From ARK-14 sp002899805 (GTDB lineage Archaea > Thermoproteota > Thermoprotei_A > Sulfolobales > Fervidicoccaceae), in the NCBI GenBank assembly GCA_039793985.1, contig JBAMMC010000031.1, positions 20,303 to 84,302 of the forward strand: a stretch of 64,000 nt of DNA, in the 5' to 3' direction. The first letter of the stretch is position 1. Each line of letters begins with the position of its first letter. The position numbers were made by a program, and so were the translations under genes. Below are positions 24,806 through 34,421 of the stretch, one piece after another. The notes below the pieces were generated by a model. It searched no databases. It was not told the DNA's origin and saw only the letters and a program-made list of their open reading frames with translations.

Positions 24806-27165
24806 TGCTTCCCCCCTCCGGAGATTGCCTCTAAGATTCTCTCGGGAGTGATTGGAAGGGTATAGAACCTCACCCCAACCGCATTGTATATAGCATTTGC
24901 TACAGCACCAGCTACCGGATTGAGGGCAGCTTCCCCAAGTCCTTTGGCTCCATACGGTCCAGTCGGCTCATATGTATTGGCAAAGATGACCTTGAAGTCT
25001 TCGAGTTTTGGTGAGTCTTGAGAAGTAGGGATCTTGTAGTCCACAACCATCCCTTTGTTGAGCAGTTCTCCCGTTCTCCTATCGTAGATGGTATCTTCTA
25101 AATATGCCATGCTCCATCCCATCACAAAACCGCCATGGAGCTGACCTTCAGCCAGCTTCGGATTTATCACTGTCCCAAGGTCTGCGCCTGCTACAACTCT
25201 CTTTGGCTTCACATTTCCTGTATAGGTGTCTACTTCAACCTCAACGAAGAAAACGGTGAAGGTGGGAGGTGCAGAAGTTGCTCTATAGCTAACAGTCGCG
25301 GCTATTGTCCCCCAATTTCTTTGCCAGGAAGTCCTTGCTATTTCAGAGAGAGTAATCCTCATATCTTTCATTCCTTCAACATATACTACAGCTTGTTCGA
25401 GGGTCTCGTCATATACGAGTTTGAATGCTTCAGGGTTCACAGCCTTCGGAAGGATTCTGGTAGCCGCTTCAAAAACTTTGGACTTAACTATTTGAGCGGC
25501 TCTCCTAGCCGCCTCTCCTCCTACATAGGTACCTCTAGAAGCATGCGTACAGACATCATACGGCGTAACGCTCGTATCTGATGGTACGATATTGATCAGA
25601 TGGGGGGGTACGCCTAGCTCTTCAGCAATTATTTTGGCGTGAGCTTCAAGGGTGCCTCCTCCGTGGTCTTGGAGGGCTGTAATATAATCAAGAGTTCCGT
25701 CTTCATTGAGTTTCAGAGTAGCTCCCGTATAGTCTATGACTTCTCCTGAGATAGGACCTCCTGCTCCTGAAGTATGGAATGATCTGCCAAATCCTATACC
25801 TGTTCTGTATCTACCCTGTTTCATAGAGGGGGGTTTCCTTCTGTCCCAACCAATGAGTTGTTTTCCTTTCTCTACTAGTTCTTTGACTCCGTCTGACCTG
25901 ATTACACTTCTCACTGTTGGACCCTGACCCCAAAAAACATCTCCCAATCCTACATAGTTCTTCAACTTCAGGTCTAGAGGATCCATACCGAGCTCTTCAG
26001 CGAGCTCATCCATTATCGATTCGACGGCCCATGATATTTGAGGGGCACCGTATCCCCTGAATGCACAGGAGGGGGTTTTGTTCGTATAGACCGCCTTCCC
26101 CTCATATTTAATGTTTTTCCATTTATACAAAGAGACAAACCATCCCAGTGCCGTTCCAAGTAATGGATAAGCTTGAACTTGATGAGCTCCTATGTCCATG
26201 ATGTTTACCAATTCTCCAAAAGTGAGTTCTCCACTTCTCCTTGCTCCAACTCTGAGCTTTAGATGCATTTCATAGTCTGCATGATCGTACATATCCTCTT
26301 CTCTAGTCAAGGATATTTTCACAGGTTTCTTTGCTTTCATACAGAGGGCAACGCTGATGAGTGTCACGAGGTTCGTCTGTATACTTGAACCAAACGAACC
26401 ACCTATAGGTATCCTCTTTACGGATATTTTGCTCAGAGGTATCCCGAAAACTTGTCCTATGAGAATCCTCGTGTTGTGAATAGTCTGTGTAGTAGTATAT
26501 ATACTGAACCTCCCGTCATGTTCCGGAACACAGAGCGATGTTTTGGGCTCCAGCTGGAAATGGTATCTCCTGTTCGTCTTAAATGCTCTCTCTATTACTA
26601 CATCTGCCTCTCTCTTTCCCTTCTCTAAATCGCCTTCGAGATAATTGAGCTCAGCCCCAACATTTCTCCTCACCGGGATTTCTTCCTCTCCTTTTAGAAT
26701 CTTCTCTCGTATTGGTGCAGATTGACTTCCCATTGATTCGAAAGCGTCAAGAATTGGATCGTAAACTTTTCTGAATTTGAATTTGATGGATTCTGCTGCT
26801 TTCTGGGCAAGCTCCTCTGATGGAGCAGCAACAGCAGCGACCGGATCCCCGAGATATCTCGGAGAAAAGGTCAAAATGTTCCAGTCTTTGAAGGTAACCT
26901 CATTCACGCTCACAAGCCTTATGTTGAAGGGTTTGCTTGGTACATCTTTCGGAGTTATAACAACAGCTCCCATCGATTCTGCTTCTCTTGTATCGATCTC
27001 TTCGATATCTGCAAACGGGTGGGGGCTATATACTATCCTTCCATAGTACATTCCAGGAACGCTGATATCGGTAGAGAACTCCAGCAGTCCTCTCACTTTA
27101 CTATCAGCATCTCTTCTTGGGATATCTTTACCTATGAAAGAATATCTTTCTGCTATATTCAGCAT
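24802..27165 (-). CDS. Molybdenum hydroxylase large catalytic subunit (set 1), divergent
   Basis: 787 residues, xanthine dehydrogenase/aldehyde oxidase family. Pterin- and substrate-site motifs: FRGYGAPQISWAVESIMDE (in two stretches), DHGGGTLEAHAKI, THASRGTYVGG and the base GAKGLGEAALNP with the catalytic Glu. The Q-loop that normally reads GGGFGGK is here IGGSFGSSIQ, so the conserved glycines and Lys are altered, unlike in set 2. The substrate pocket is therefore likely different; purine oxidation is one possibility given the neighbouring permease. First gene of the operon; ATG start close to an AT-rich promoter at 27170-27230 that also serves the divergent amidohydrolase. Confidence 0.9.
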   Translation of the reverse strand: MLNIAERYSFIGKDIPRRDADSKVRGLLEFSTDISVPGMYYGRIVYSPHPFADIEEIDTREAESMGAVVITPKDVPSKPFNIRLVSVNEVTFKDWNILTFSPRYLGDPVAAVAAPSEELAQKAAESIKFKFRKVYDPILDAFESMGSQSAPIREKILKGEEEIPVRRNVGAELNYLEGDLEKGKREADVVIERAFKTNRRYHFQLEPKTSLCVPEHDGRFSIYTTTQTIHNTRILIGQVFGIPLSKISVKRIPIGGSFGSSIQTNLVTLISVALCMKAKKPVKISLTREEDMYDHADYEMHLKLRVGARRSGELTFGELVNIMDIGAHQVQAYPLLGTALGWFVSLYKWKNIKYEGKAVYTNKTPSCAFRGYGAPQISWAVESIMDELAEELGMDPLDLKLKNYVGLGDVFWGQGPTVRSVIRSDGVKELVEKGKQLIGWDRRKPPSMKQGRYRTGIGFGRSFHTSGAGGPISGEVIDYTGATLKLNEDGTLDYITALQDHGGGTLEAHAKIIAEELGVPPHLINIVPSDTSVTPYDVCTHASRGTYVGGEAARRAAQIVKSKVFEAATRILPKAVNPEAFKLVYDETLEQAVVYVEGMKDMRITLSEIARTSWQRNWGTIAATVSYRATSAPPTFTVFFVEVEVDTYTGNVKPKRVVAGADLGTVINPKLAEGQLHGGFVMGWSMAYLEDTIYDRRTGELLNKGMVVDYKIPTSQDSPKLEDFKVIFANTYEPTGPYGAKGLGEAALNPVAGAVANAIYNAVGVRFYTLPITPERILEAISGGGKQ

Positions 27166-27263
27166 GAAACATCCCGAGATTAATTAAGGTTATTATTTAT
27201 TTAAATTTTTATATTTTAATTGTTTAATAACAATACTGAAAACTTATGGAGGTTGAAATAATT

Positions 27264-28622
27264 GTGAGTATTCTTATAAGAGGAGGACACATCGTTACTC
27301 CCGAGAATATTTTCGAAGGCGATATATATATAAGAGATGGAAAAATTGAGATGATTGGAAAATCTCTTTCTCCCGCAAGTAAAGAGGAGGTAATAGACGC
27401 CAGCGGAAAGCTTGTATTTCCTGGAATAGTAGATGAACATGTCCACATGAGAGAGCCAGGGCTCGAATATAAAGATGATTTTGAACATGGTACAAAGGCG
27501 GCGGCGGTTGGTGGTGTCACTACTGTTATTGAAATGCCCAATACTCTTCCTCCAGTCGATACGGGGGAAAGAGTCAGATCGAAACGAGAACTTCTGGAGA
27601 AGAAAGCATATGTTGACTTCGCCCTTTATGGGGTTCTCACAGATACCAGTGTAAGTAGAATCGAAGAGATGCTGAAAGAAGGAGCTGTTGGATTCAAAGC
27701 TTTCATGGGACCCACGACAGGCAATCTTCCCCCTCCAAGCAACGCCACCATATATAAAGCACTAGAGCTTTCAAGACTGCATGGATTCACAGTAGTTTTT
27801 CATGCTGAAGATGATTCGCTTGTCAATATGTTTGTTGATAGAGTGAAGTCTTCAGGAAGGAGTGATGCTATTGCTCATATGCTCTCCAGACCACCAATAA
27901 CCGAAGAGATGGCTGTCATGAGAATTTATCTAATGAGTAAAGAGACAGGTGGCAGGGCTCATATAGCACATATATCTTCAGAGGGAACCATCGACTATCT
28001 AAAGAAGGCAAGATACGAAGGTGTAAATTTGACCGGGGAAACTTGTCCTCATTATCTGTACTTCGATAGCTCTCACTATGAGACCCATGGAAATAGGATC
28101 AAGGTTAACCCTCCCATAAGAGAGACAGAACATAGAAGAGCTCTCTTGACCTCCATTGCTGATGGGACGATGTACGCTATTGGCTCGGACCACGCTCCGC
28201 ATTCACCCGAAGAAAAGAGCGATAAAAGGAATGTTTGGGAAGTAGCAGCAGGTTTCGTCGGAGTCCAAACACTTCTACCCTCCATGTTGAACTTAGCTCT
28301 TAATGGTGCATTCGATTTGAGGGAAATCCCCAGAGTTCTCGCGAGGAATCCAGCTAGACTTTTTGGGCTCTGGCCTAAGAAAGGGGAGCTGATGCCGGGT
28401 GCCGATGGAGATATTGTCATTGTTAATCCAAATGCAGAAACACAAATAACTAGAGAATGGCTCATTACGAAGAGTCCTGTAACTCCATTCATTGGAATGA
28501 AAATGAAGGGTAAGGTCGAATTCACTTTGCTAAGAGGAGAAATAGTAGTTAGAGAGGGCAAAATTGAGGCTGAAAAAAGAGGAACTTCAGTATCCAGGCT
28601 CACTTCCGCTGTGAGGAAATAA
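27264..28622 (+). CDS. Dihydroorotase / allantoinase-family cyclic amidohydrolase
   Basis: Metal-dependent amidohydrolase. First metal pair DEHVHMREPG, carboxy-lysine region GFKAFMGPTTG, VVFHAEDDS, AHISSEG, GETCPHYL and the catalytic Asp in GSDHAPHSPEEK. REPG and MPNTLPPVD favour dihydroorotase (PyrC), while SPVTPFIGMKMKGKV and WEVAAGFVGVQTLLP are frequent in allantoinases, so I leave both open. GTG at 27264 is chosen because GGAGGT lies 10 nt before it; the ATG at 27246 includes that Shine-Dalgarno sequence. The gene stands alone on the plus strand between the two molybdenum hydroxylase operons, and its 3' end overlaps the end of the set 2 small subunit by 23 bp. Confidence 0.85.
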   Translation: MSILIRGGHIVTPENIFEGDIYIRDGKIEMIGKSLSPASKEEVIDASGKLVFPGIVDEHVHMREPGLEYKDDFEHGTKAAAVGGVTTVIEMPNTLPPVDTGERVRSKRELLEKKAYVDFALYGVLTDTSVSRIEEMLKEGAVGFKAFMGPTTGNLPPPSNATIYKALELSRLHGFTVVFHAEDDSLVNMFVDRVKSSGRSDAIAHMLSRPPITEEMAVMRIYLMSKETGGRAHIAHISSEGTIDYLKKARYEGVNLTGETCPHYLYFDSSHYETHGNRIKVNPPIRETEHRRALLTSIADGTMYAIGSDHAPHSPEEKSDKRNVWEVAAGFVGVQTLLPSMLNLALNGAFDLREIPRVLARNPARLFGLWPKKGELMPGADGDIVIVNPNAETQITREWLITKSPVTPFIGMKMKGKVEFTLLRGEIVVREGKIEAEKRGTSVSRLTSAVRK

Positions 28623-29064
28623 CGTTCTTGATGGCATCAACAATCTTCTTGTATCCTGTGCACCTGCACAGGTTACCTTCAATGTACTTTTTGATCTGCT
28701 CATCTGAGACCTCGTGAAGGCTTTTTACCAATGCATAAGAAGTTACAACGAATCCTGGGGTACAGAATCCACACTGCACTGCTCCTTCCTTCGAAAAGCT
28801 CTCCGCAAGTCTTCTGCCTAATTCATCGTTAGCTATACCTTCGATGGTTTGAACACTGCTTCCATCAACCTGTACTGTTAGTATATTACACGAATAGACA
28901 GGCTTTCCATCCAGGAGGACTGTGCACGTACCGCATTCAGCTCTTTCACAACCTCTCTTCGGTCCCTTCACTCCAAGCCTCAGTCTCAAAGTATCTAGCA
29001 ATATTTCATTTGGAGGAACTTCAACTTCTACAGGATTTCCGTTCAGTTTGAATGAGACCTTCAT
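28600..29064 (-). CDS. Molybdenum hydroxylase small subunit, two [2Fe-2S] clusters (set 2)
   Basis: 154 residues with CERAECGTCTVLLDG..SC and CGFCTPGF ..GNLCRCTGY. Paralogue of 23439-23903 with the same length and Cys positions. Third gene of the set 2 operon (large, medium, small), 6 bp after the medium subunit gene. The end overlaps the amidohydrolase gene tail to tail. Confidence 0.92.
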   Translation of the reverse strand: MKVSFKLNGNPVEVEVPPNEILLDTLRLRLGVKGPKRGCERAECGTCTVLLDGKPVYSCNILTVQVDGSSVQTIEGIANDELGRRLAESFSKEGAVQCGFCTPGFVVTSYALVKSLHEVSDEQIKKYIEGNLCRCTGYKKIVDAIKNVISSQRK

Positions 29065-29070
29065 TTTGCC

Positions 29071-29946
29071 TCACTTCCGAAAATATTTGAGAGATTCTTG
29101 AAGAGATTCTTTAAGTAAAAACTTCGTAACCTTCATCCTGTATTCGGCGGAAGCCCTAACATCGCTTATTGGCGAAATGTCCTCACTCACTAGATCGATC
29201 GCTTTAGTGATCTCTACGGTTTTCGCTTCCTTACCAATCAGCTCTTTCTCGACATTGAGTGCTCTTACTGGCTTCGGAGCAACAGATCCCATCGCTATTC
29301 TGACATCAGAGAAAATTCCATTTTCAATTTTCACGGCTATAGCCATAGAGACAACTGATAGTGTGAATGCATGCCTCCTTCCAATCTTATAATACCGATA
29401 ATAGTATCCCTCCAACAGTGGCACATCAATTTCTCCCATTAGTTCATTGTTCGAAAGAACTGTTTTTCTGGGACCTAAGAAGAATTCGCTCAATGGGACT
29501 GTTCTGCTACCAGAGGAGGAAATCAGTTTGACCCTTGCTCCATGTACTAAGAGGGGAGGTGCAGAGTCGGCGGCTGGAGATGCATTGCAGAGGTTTCCGG
29601 CTATTGTTGCTATATTCCTGATCTGCCAGGATGCCATCTCATATATGGCTGAACTAAGAAGGGGGAGCTTCTCCTTGACTATCACATTCTCAAGCAGTTC
29701 CTGGAGTCTGGAGCCTCCTCCAATCAAGACTCTGCTATCGTTTGTCCTCACATATCTGAGCTCACTGAGCCTCGAAATATCGATTATTTTCTTCGGAGAT
29801 TGTCTCCCGATCTTCATGTCTATCAACAGATCTGTTCCTCCAGCTAAAGGTTTCCAGTCGCCCTCTCTGATGGTTTCCAAAGCCTGATGAAGGTCGTTTG
29901 GTCTCAAATATTCAAACTGGGGTAATCTATAGTACATCTTCTTCAC
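29071..29946 (-). CDS. Molybdenum hydroxylase FAD-binding medium subunit (set 2)
   Basis: 291 residues with WKPLAGGTDLLIDMKIG and TIAGNLCNASPAADSAPPLLV. Most similar in the window to 23900-24805 by motif and length. Overlaps the large subunit gene by 4 bp. Confidence 0.92.
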   Translation of the reverse strand: MKKMYYRLPQFEYLRPNDLHQALETIREGDWKPLAGGTDLLIDMKIGRQSPKKIIDISRLSELRYVRTNDSRVLIGGGSRLQELLENVIVKEKLPLLSSAIYEMASWQIRNIATIAGNLCNASPAADSAPPLLVHGARVKLISSSGSRTVPLSEFFLGPRKTVLSNNELMGEIDVPLLEGYYYRYYKIGRRHAFTLSVVSMAIAVKIENGIFSDVRIAMGSVAPKPVRALNVEKELIGKEAKTVEITKAIDLVSEDISPISDVRASAEYRMKVTKFLLKESLQESLKYFRK

Positions 29947-32273
29947 CCCTTTTCCAACAGTTTGAGCACTTTTTCGGGAGTTAGGGGAAGCTCTGTGACT
30001 CTTTTTCCAATTGCGTGGGAAACAGCATTAGCGATAGAGGCGGGCGCAGGTATAAGAGCCATCTCTCCGACCCCCTTAGCGCCCAATGGACCATATTTGA
30101 ATCTGTCTTCGATGAAGATTGGCTTCTCAATTTCTGGTGCGTCAAGGGATGTCGGGATCACATAGTCCGTAAGATCCCTGTTCATTATCTCTCCCTTTTC
30201 GTTGAACTTCAACTCTTCTATCAATGCCAGTCCCATTCCCTGGACGAATCCTCCTTCTATTTGGCCCTCCACTTGAATCGGATTGATTATCTTTCCAGCA
30301 GAGATAGCTGGATATACTCTGAGCACTTTTATTATTCCTGTCTCAGTGTCCACTTCTACCTCGCTTATAACCACCATATAGCTGTAAGAGATATATGCAA
30401 ATCCCTGACCAGCTTCATCGTCGAACTTACCTTTTGGAAGGAAGAAATATCCTGAAGCTGTTGTGTTGACGCCGCTGTTGTAAGCCTTTTTTATGAACTC
30501 TTTCCAGCCAATGCTCTTAGAGGGATCCCTTCTTGAGCTGACAATTCCATCGTGGATAACTACGTCTTCAGGCTCTGTATTGAGCAATTTAGCAGCAAAT
30601 GAGTTCAGCCTCTCCCTGAGCTCTATCGAAGCAACGTATACTCCTATAGCGCCTACCCCTGTACCTCTAGACGCATGAGTCGCACCCGTATCAGGAGCAT
30701 CGGTAGTTCCAAAGTATACGTGCACCATATCCAGAGGAGCACCTAGAACTTCTGCGACTATTTGTCTGTGAGAAGAAGTTGGGGAACCCTGCCCAATCTC
30801 TACAATTCCTACCAGAACAGAGACAGAACCATCTGGCTCTATTTTCACAGTACCAGCAGACCAATCGGGTACCCCTCTTGAAGTACTTATACCGTGCCAA
30901 GCAACTCCTATTCCTATCCCTCTTCTGAACCTCCCATTATAGGTTGAATACGTCTTCCACTTATCTCTCCATCCGGCCTTGCTAGCAACAGATTCCAAAG
31001 CTTCTTTAACTCCTACTGAAGTGTCGAGTACCTGACCTGTAATTGTAGTACTTCCAGGAGTGAGGATATTCTTCAGTCTAATGTCGAGAGGATCCATACC
31101 CAGTTTCTCAGCCAGTAGATCCATCTGGCTTTCGGCAGCAAACTGTACTGAGGGGTTTCCGAATCCCCTGAAGGAACCTTGATATACTTTGTTCGTATAT
31201 ATACAGTAGCCATCTACTTTAGCATTTGGGACGAAGTATGGACCTGACGCATGCATTGTCGCTCTCCAAAGAATGAAAGGACCTCTGTTGGCATATGCTC
31301 CAGTATCATGTACTATTTCAACCTCTATTGCCTTAAGTCTGCCGTCTGTATCGGCACCACTTTTGTATCTTATTACCGTCGCCTCTCTCTTTGGATGAAT
31401 AGCAAAGCTCTCTTCTCTTGAATATTCGATAAAAGCAGGTCTTCCAGTAAGGTAAGCTACCAAAGCCGCTTTAGCAGAAATAAGAGGTCCTTCATCATCT
31501 TTCCCACCGAAGCCTCCTCCCAAATAAGGAACGACGACTCTTATTGAACTTGCAGGGAGCCCAAGTACCCTTGACACAATTCTTTGAGTCAAGTGAGGAT
31601 ATTGAGACGGAGAAAGGATCGTTAATTTACCTTCCAGACCTGGAATAGCTATAGCAGCTTCTGTTTCTAAATAAACATGATCCTGTTGGGAAGTTCTATA
31701 GACGTTTTCAATTACTACATGCGACTCTGAAAAACCTTTTTCTACGTCTCCTTTTCTGACCTTTGTTCTAAATGCTATATTCGAGCCTGCTTCCTCATGA
31801 ATTAACACATCAACTCTACTTTTGGCTTCCAGCGGATCTAGTATGTGAGGAAGAGGTTCATAACTAATCTTTATCTGGTTCGCAGCTTCTATAGCAGCTT
31901 CAAAATCTCTAGCGACTACCAGAGAAACAGGTTCACCCACATACCTTACCTTTCTCTCAGCAAGAAGGGGTTGGTCTGGAAGCGAGTAACCAACCTGGTT
32001 TTCTCCTGGTATATTTCTCGCTGTGAAATTTGCAACAAAACCTCTGACCTTCTTTGCCTCGGATTCGTCAATGGAAGCTATTCTCGCATGAGGGTATCGG
32101 CTAGTAACCTGCTTTATGAAAAGCATGTCGTTCATATAGTAATCTTCGATAAACTTGGCTTTTCCGAGTGCCTTATCTAGCGTATCAGCCCTTTCTATCC
32201 TTTTTCCAACTACGTAGAATTCTTCGGCATTGAGCCATTTATTCATCAATCTTTCAAGATCGAAGGAGGACAA
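29943..32273 (-). CDS. Molybdenum hydroxylase large catalytic subunit (set 2)
   Basis: About 776 residues with the full family set: YLGGGFGGKDDEGP (Q-loop intact), SFRGFGNPSVQF, VEIGQGSPTSSH, THASRGTGVGA and the C-terminal GAKGVGEMALIPAP with the catalytic Glu. No Cys-Ser-Phe-Arg active loop of CO dehydrogenase was seen, so it is a hydroxylase of the xanthine/aldehyde/hydroxybenzoyl-CoA type. Start: TTG at 32273, 4-5 nt after GGTGGAT, is preferred; ATG at 32300 lies upstream of that site and very near the TATA box (TTTTTATAAG). Confidence 0.9.
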   Translation of the reverse strand: MSSFDLERLMNKWLNAEEFYVVGKRIERADTLDKALGKAKFIEDYYMNDMLFIKQVTSRYPHARIASIDESEAKKVRGFVANFTARNIPGENQVGYSLPDQPLLAERKVRYVGEPVSLVVARDFEAAIEAANQIKISYEPLPHILDPLEAKSRVDVLIHEEAGSNIAFRTKVRKGDVEKGFSESHVVIENVYRTSQQDHVYLETEAAIAIPGLEGKLTILSPSQYPHLTQRIVSRVLGLPASSIRVVVPYLGGGFGGKDDEGPLISAKAALVAYLTGRPAFIEYSREESFAIHPKREATVIRYKSGADTDGRLKAIEVEIVHDTGAYANRGPFILWRATMHASGPYFVPNAKVDGYCIYTNKVYQGSFRGFGNPSVQFAAESQMDLLAEKLGMDPLDIRLKNILTPGSTTITGQVLDTSVGVKEALESVASKAGWRDKWKTYSTYNGRFRRGIGIGVAWHGISTSRGVPDWSAGTVKIEPDGSVSVLVGIVEIGQGSPTSSHRQIVAEVLGAPLDMVHVYFGTTDAPDTGATHASRGTGVGAIGVYVASIELRERLNSFAAKLLNTEPEDVVIHDGIVSSRRDPSKSIGWKEFIKKAYNSGVNTTASGYFFLPKGKFDDEAGQGFAYISYSYMVVISEVEVDTETGIIKVLRVYPAISAGKIINPIQVEGQIEGGFVQGMGLALIEELKFNEKGEIMNRDLTDYVIPTSLDAPEIEKPIFIEDRFKYGPLGAKGVGEMALIPAPASIANAVSHAIGKRVTELPLTPEKVLKLLEKG

Positions 32274-32494
32274 TTCTATCCACCTTAATTCCACAAACAT
32301 ATTGTTATCTTATAAAAATATTTAAAAGTTTGGTTAGTTTACTTAACCATTCAAATATATTTTGTATAAGTGCTTCCCGATACGAACTCGTCTTCGAGCT
32401 CAACATCTGGTAAAAATTTATTACGCTATACATTACTCCTATGGGATGATCAACGAAGAGCAACGAGCTTATCAGAAACCTGCTGGTGATAGTA

Positions 32495-33214
32495 TTGCCA
32501 CAAAAGATTCTAGAGGTTTCAAATCTTACAGTCGAAGTTGGAGGTAAGATTGTAGTAAAAAACGCGAATATTGAGATCGAGAGAGGGGAAATCTCGGTTC
32601 TGCTGGGACCAAACGGTAGCGGGAAGACAACAATGCTCAAGGCGATCATGGGTCTCTCCGATTACAAAATCGTTGAAGGGAAGATCTTGCTCGATTCTGT
32701 TGATATAACTTCTTTGCCTCCCTGGGAAAGGGCGAGAATGGGGTTAGCACTCTCTTATCAGAATCCTCCTCCTCTGCCGATTAAAATGGGCATGCTGCTT
32801 GAAAGGATATCAAAGATATACGGAAAAGAGGTAAACATTACAAATGCTGTTAACCAAACAGTGATTACCCATCTTCTGGAAAGAAATGCTTTCTCCGGAT
32901 TCAGTGGTGGGGAAATAAAGAGATCTGAGTTAACAACAATACTACTTTCCAAACCTAAGGTAGCTTTATTAGATGAGCCAGACAGTGGTGTGGATGTAGA
33001 ATCTGTTAGAAAGATAGCTAAGCTCATAGACCAATTAGCCGAGGAAGGCACAGGTATACTTCTAGTTACACATGTGGGCTTATTGGCAAGATACCTAAGG
33101 AGGTTGGGGAAGGGATATGTTATGATGAGAGGAATAGTTTCTCCGGGAGGAGATGCTAGGAAGATTCTCAAAATTGTACTGAATGAAGGATACGAAAATC
33201 TTTACAGGAGGTGA
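32495..33214 (+). CDS. sufC: SufC-type ABC ATPase for Fe-S cluster assembly
   Basis: Walker A LLGPNGSGKTT, signature FSGGEIKRSEL, Walker B KVALLDEPDSGVD and H-loop VTHVGL. EIKRSE after the signature is SufC-specific. It powers the SufBD scaffold. The TTG at 32495 follows GGTGAT by 4 nt; GTG at 32486 is part of that site. Ends 3 bp before sufB, so an operon. The Fe-S clusters of the neighbouring molybdenum hydroxylases are obvious clients. Confidence 0.93.
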   Translation: MPQKILEVSNLTVEVGGKIVVKNANIEIERGEISVLLGPNGSGKTTMLKAIMGLSDYKIVEGKILLDSVDITSLPPWERARMGLALSYQNPPPLPIKMGMLLERISKIYGKEVNITNAVNQTVITHLLERNAFSGFSGGEIKRSELTTILLSKPKVALLDEPDSGVDVESVRKIAKLIDQLAEEGTGILLVTHVGLLARYLRRLGKGYVMMRGIVSPGGDARKILKIVLNEGYENLYRR

Positions 33215-33217
33215 AGA

Positions 33218-34306
33218 TTGTTGTCAAATGACGCCAATGAAAAGCTAACTGAAGCACTGGGGAAAGCGAAGGAGCTCGGGATTGATGTGGAAAGGGGAGG
33301 AAGTATCGTGTTGAATGAGACGATGCTATTCAGGAGGCTTTCCGAGGAGCTTGAGAAAAAGGGTATAATATACACCGAAATACATGAAGCTGCCAAAGAG
33401 TACTCCGATATCTTTGAAAAGCATGCCTTTATGAAAGTGAGAGGAAGTTTGAAGGAAATTGATAGTGGAGTATTTCTCTATGTTCCAAGGGGAGTTATAC
33501 TAGAAAAGCCCATATTCAATTGCTTTGTCTTGGGAAAGAGAGGTATCGTTCAGAGGATTTACAACTTGATTATAATTGAAGATGATTCCAAAGCGATAGG
33601 TTTATCTGGTTGCTTCACTTTGGTGAATGAAGCAATTCATTCTAGCCTCGAGGAAATACATGTGGGGTCAAATGCGAGCTTTACAAAGGTTATGCTCCAC
33701 AACTGGCTCCCGAAAATAAGTGTTTCAGCATTTACAGCTGTACAATTAGGAAGAGGAGGAAAATACCAAGATATATATGTGAATTATTCGGAGGCTAGGT
33801 CTATATCATTCAACACTCGAATATATCATGAGGGTGATTATTCTGCATCTAGGGCAGACCAAATAATTGCCACCAGTGGCACCGGTGATCTTAAATATAG
33901 CACTGAGGTCTTTCTGTCGAGGAAAGGAACTTCTTCTCAATTGATATCGAGACTTCTCTCGAGAGATAGAGGTAAAATTAAATCTAAAACGAAGATAGTT
34001 GCTGAGGAGAAAGAGACAAAGGGACATATAGATTGCAAGGGAATGTTACTAGGAGATGGAGGAGAGATATCAACGATCCCGGAGCTTAGTTCCATGTCTT
34101 CGGATGCAGAGCTCACACATGAAGCAAGCATTGGAAAGATAAAGAAAGAAGAGCTAGAATATCTGGAGACAAAGGGATTTACTGAGGAGCAAGCTATATC
34201 TCTTCTGGTCAGAGGATTTCTGGAAACCGGAACTACTGGACTGCCTGAATCTATCAAAAATTCAATTGATAACATACTGGAGAGGCTCAGCAGGGCCAAA
34301 GGTTAA
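33218..34306 (+). CDS. sufB: SufB/SufD-family scaffold protein
   Basis: 362 residues, beta-helical SufBD domain: GVFLYVPRGVILEKPI, NYSEARSISFNTRI, STEVFLSRKGTSSQL and HEASIGKIKKEELEYLETKG with the C-terminal SufBD signature. Shorter than bacterial SufB (about 470) and with no separate sufD, it is the archaeal single-scaffold form that works with SufC. TTG start (33218 or 33221) behind GGAGGTGA. Confidence 0.9.
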   Translation: MLSNDANEKLTEALGKAKELGIDVERGGSIVLNETMLFRRLSEELEKKGIIYTEIHEAAKEYSDIFEKHAFMKVRGSLKEIDSGVFLYVPRGVILEKPIFNCFVLGKRGIVQRIYNLIIIEDDSKAIGLSGCFTLVNEAIHSSLEEIHVGSNASFTKVMLHNWLPKISVSAFTAVQLGRGGKYQDIYVNYSEARSISFNTRIYHEGDYSASRADQIIATSGTGDLKYSTEVFLSRKGTSSQLISRLLSRDRGKIKSKTKIVAEEKETKGHIDCKGMLLGDGGEISTIPELSSMSSDAELTHEASIGKIKKEELEYLETKGFTEEQAISLLVRGFLETGTTGLPESIKNSIDNILERLSRAKG

Positions 34307-34421
34307 AGACCTATATCTCGATTTGAGTGAAATGATGCAGATTACCCTCCTAGGTTCGAGAGGATGCTTTTTACTAGCAATTTGTTCCTAAAAAAGGTTC
34401 TACCTTTACAGGTGAAATGGT

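Noticed and set aside
23439..29064. CO dehydrogenase (CoxSML) assignment
   Set aside because: Neither large subunit shows the Cys-containing active loop of true CO dehydrogenase; both have xanthine/aldehyde-oxidase-like motifs.
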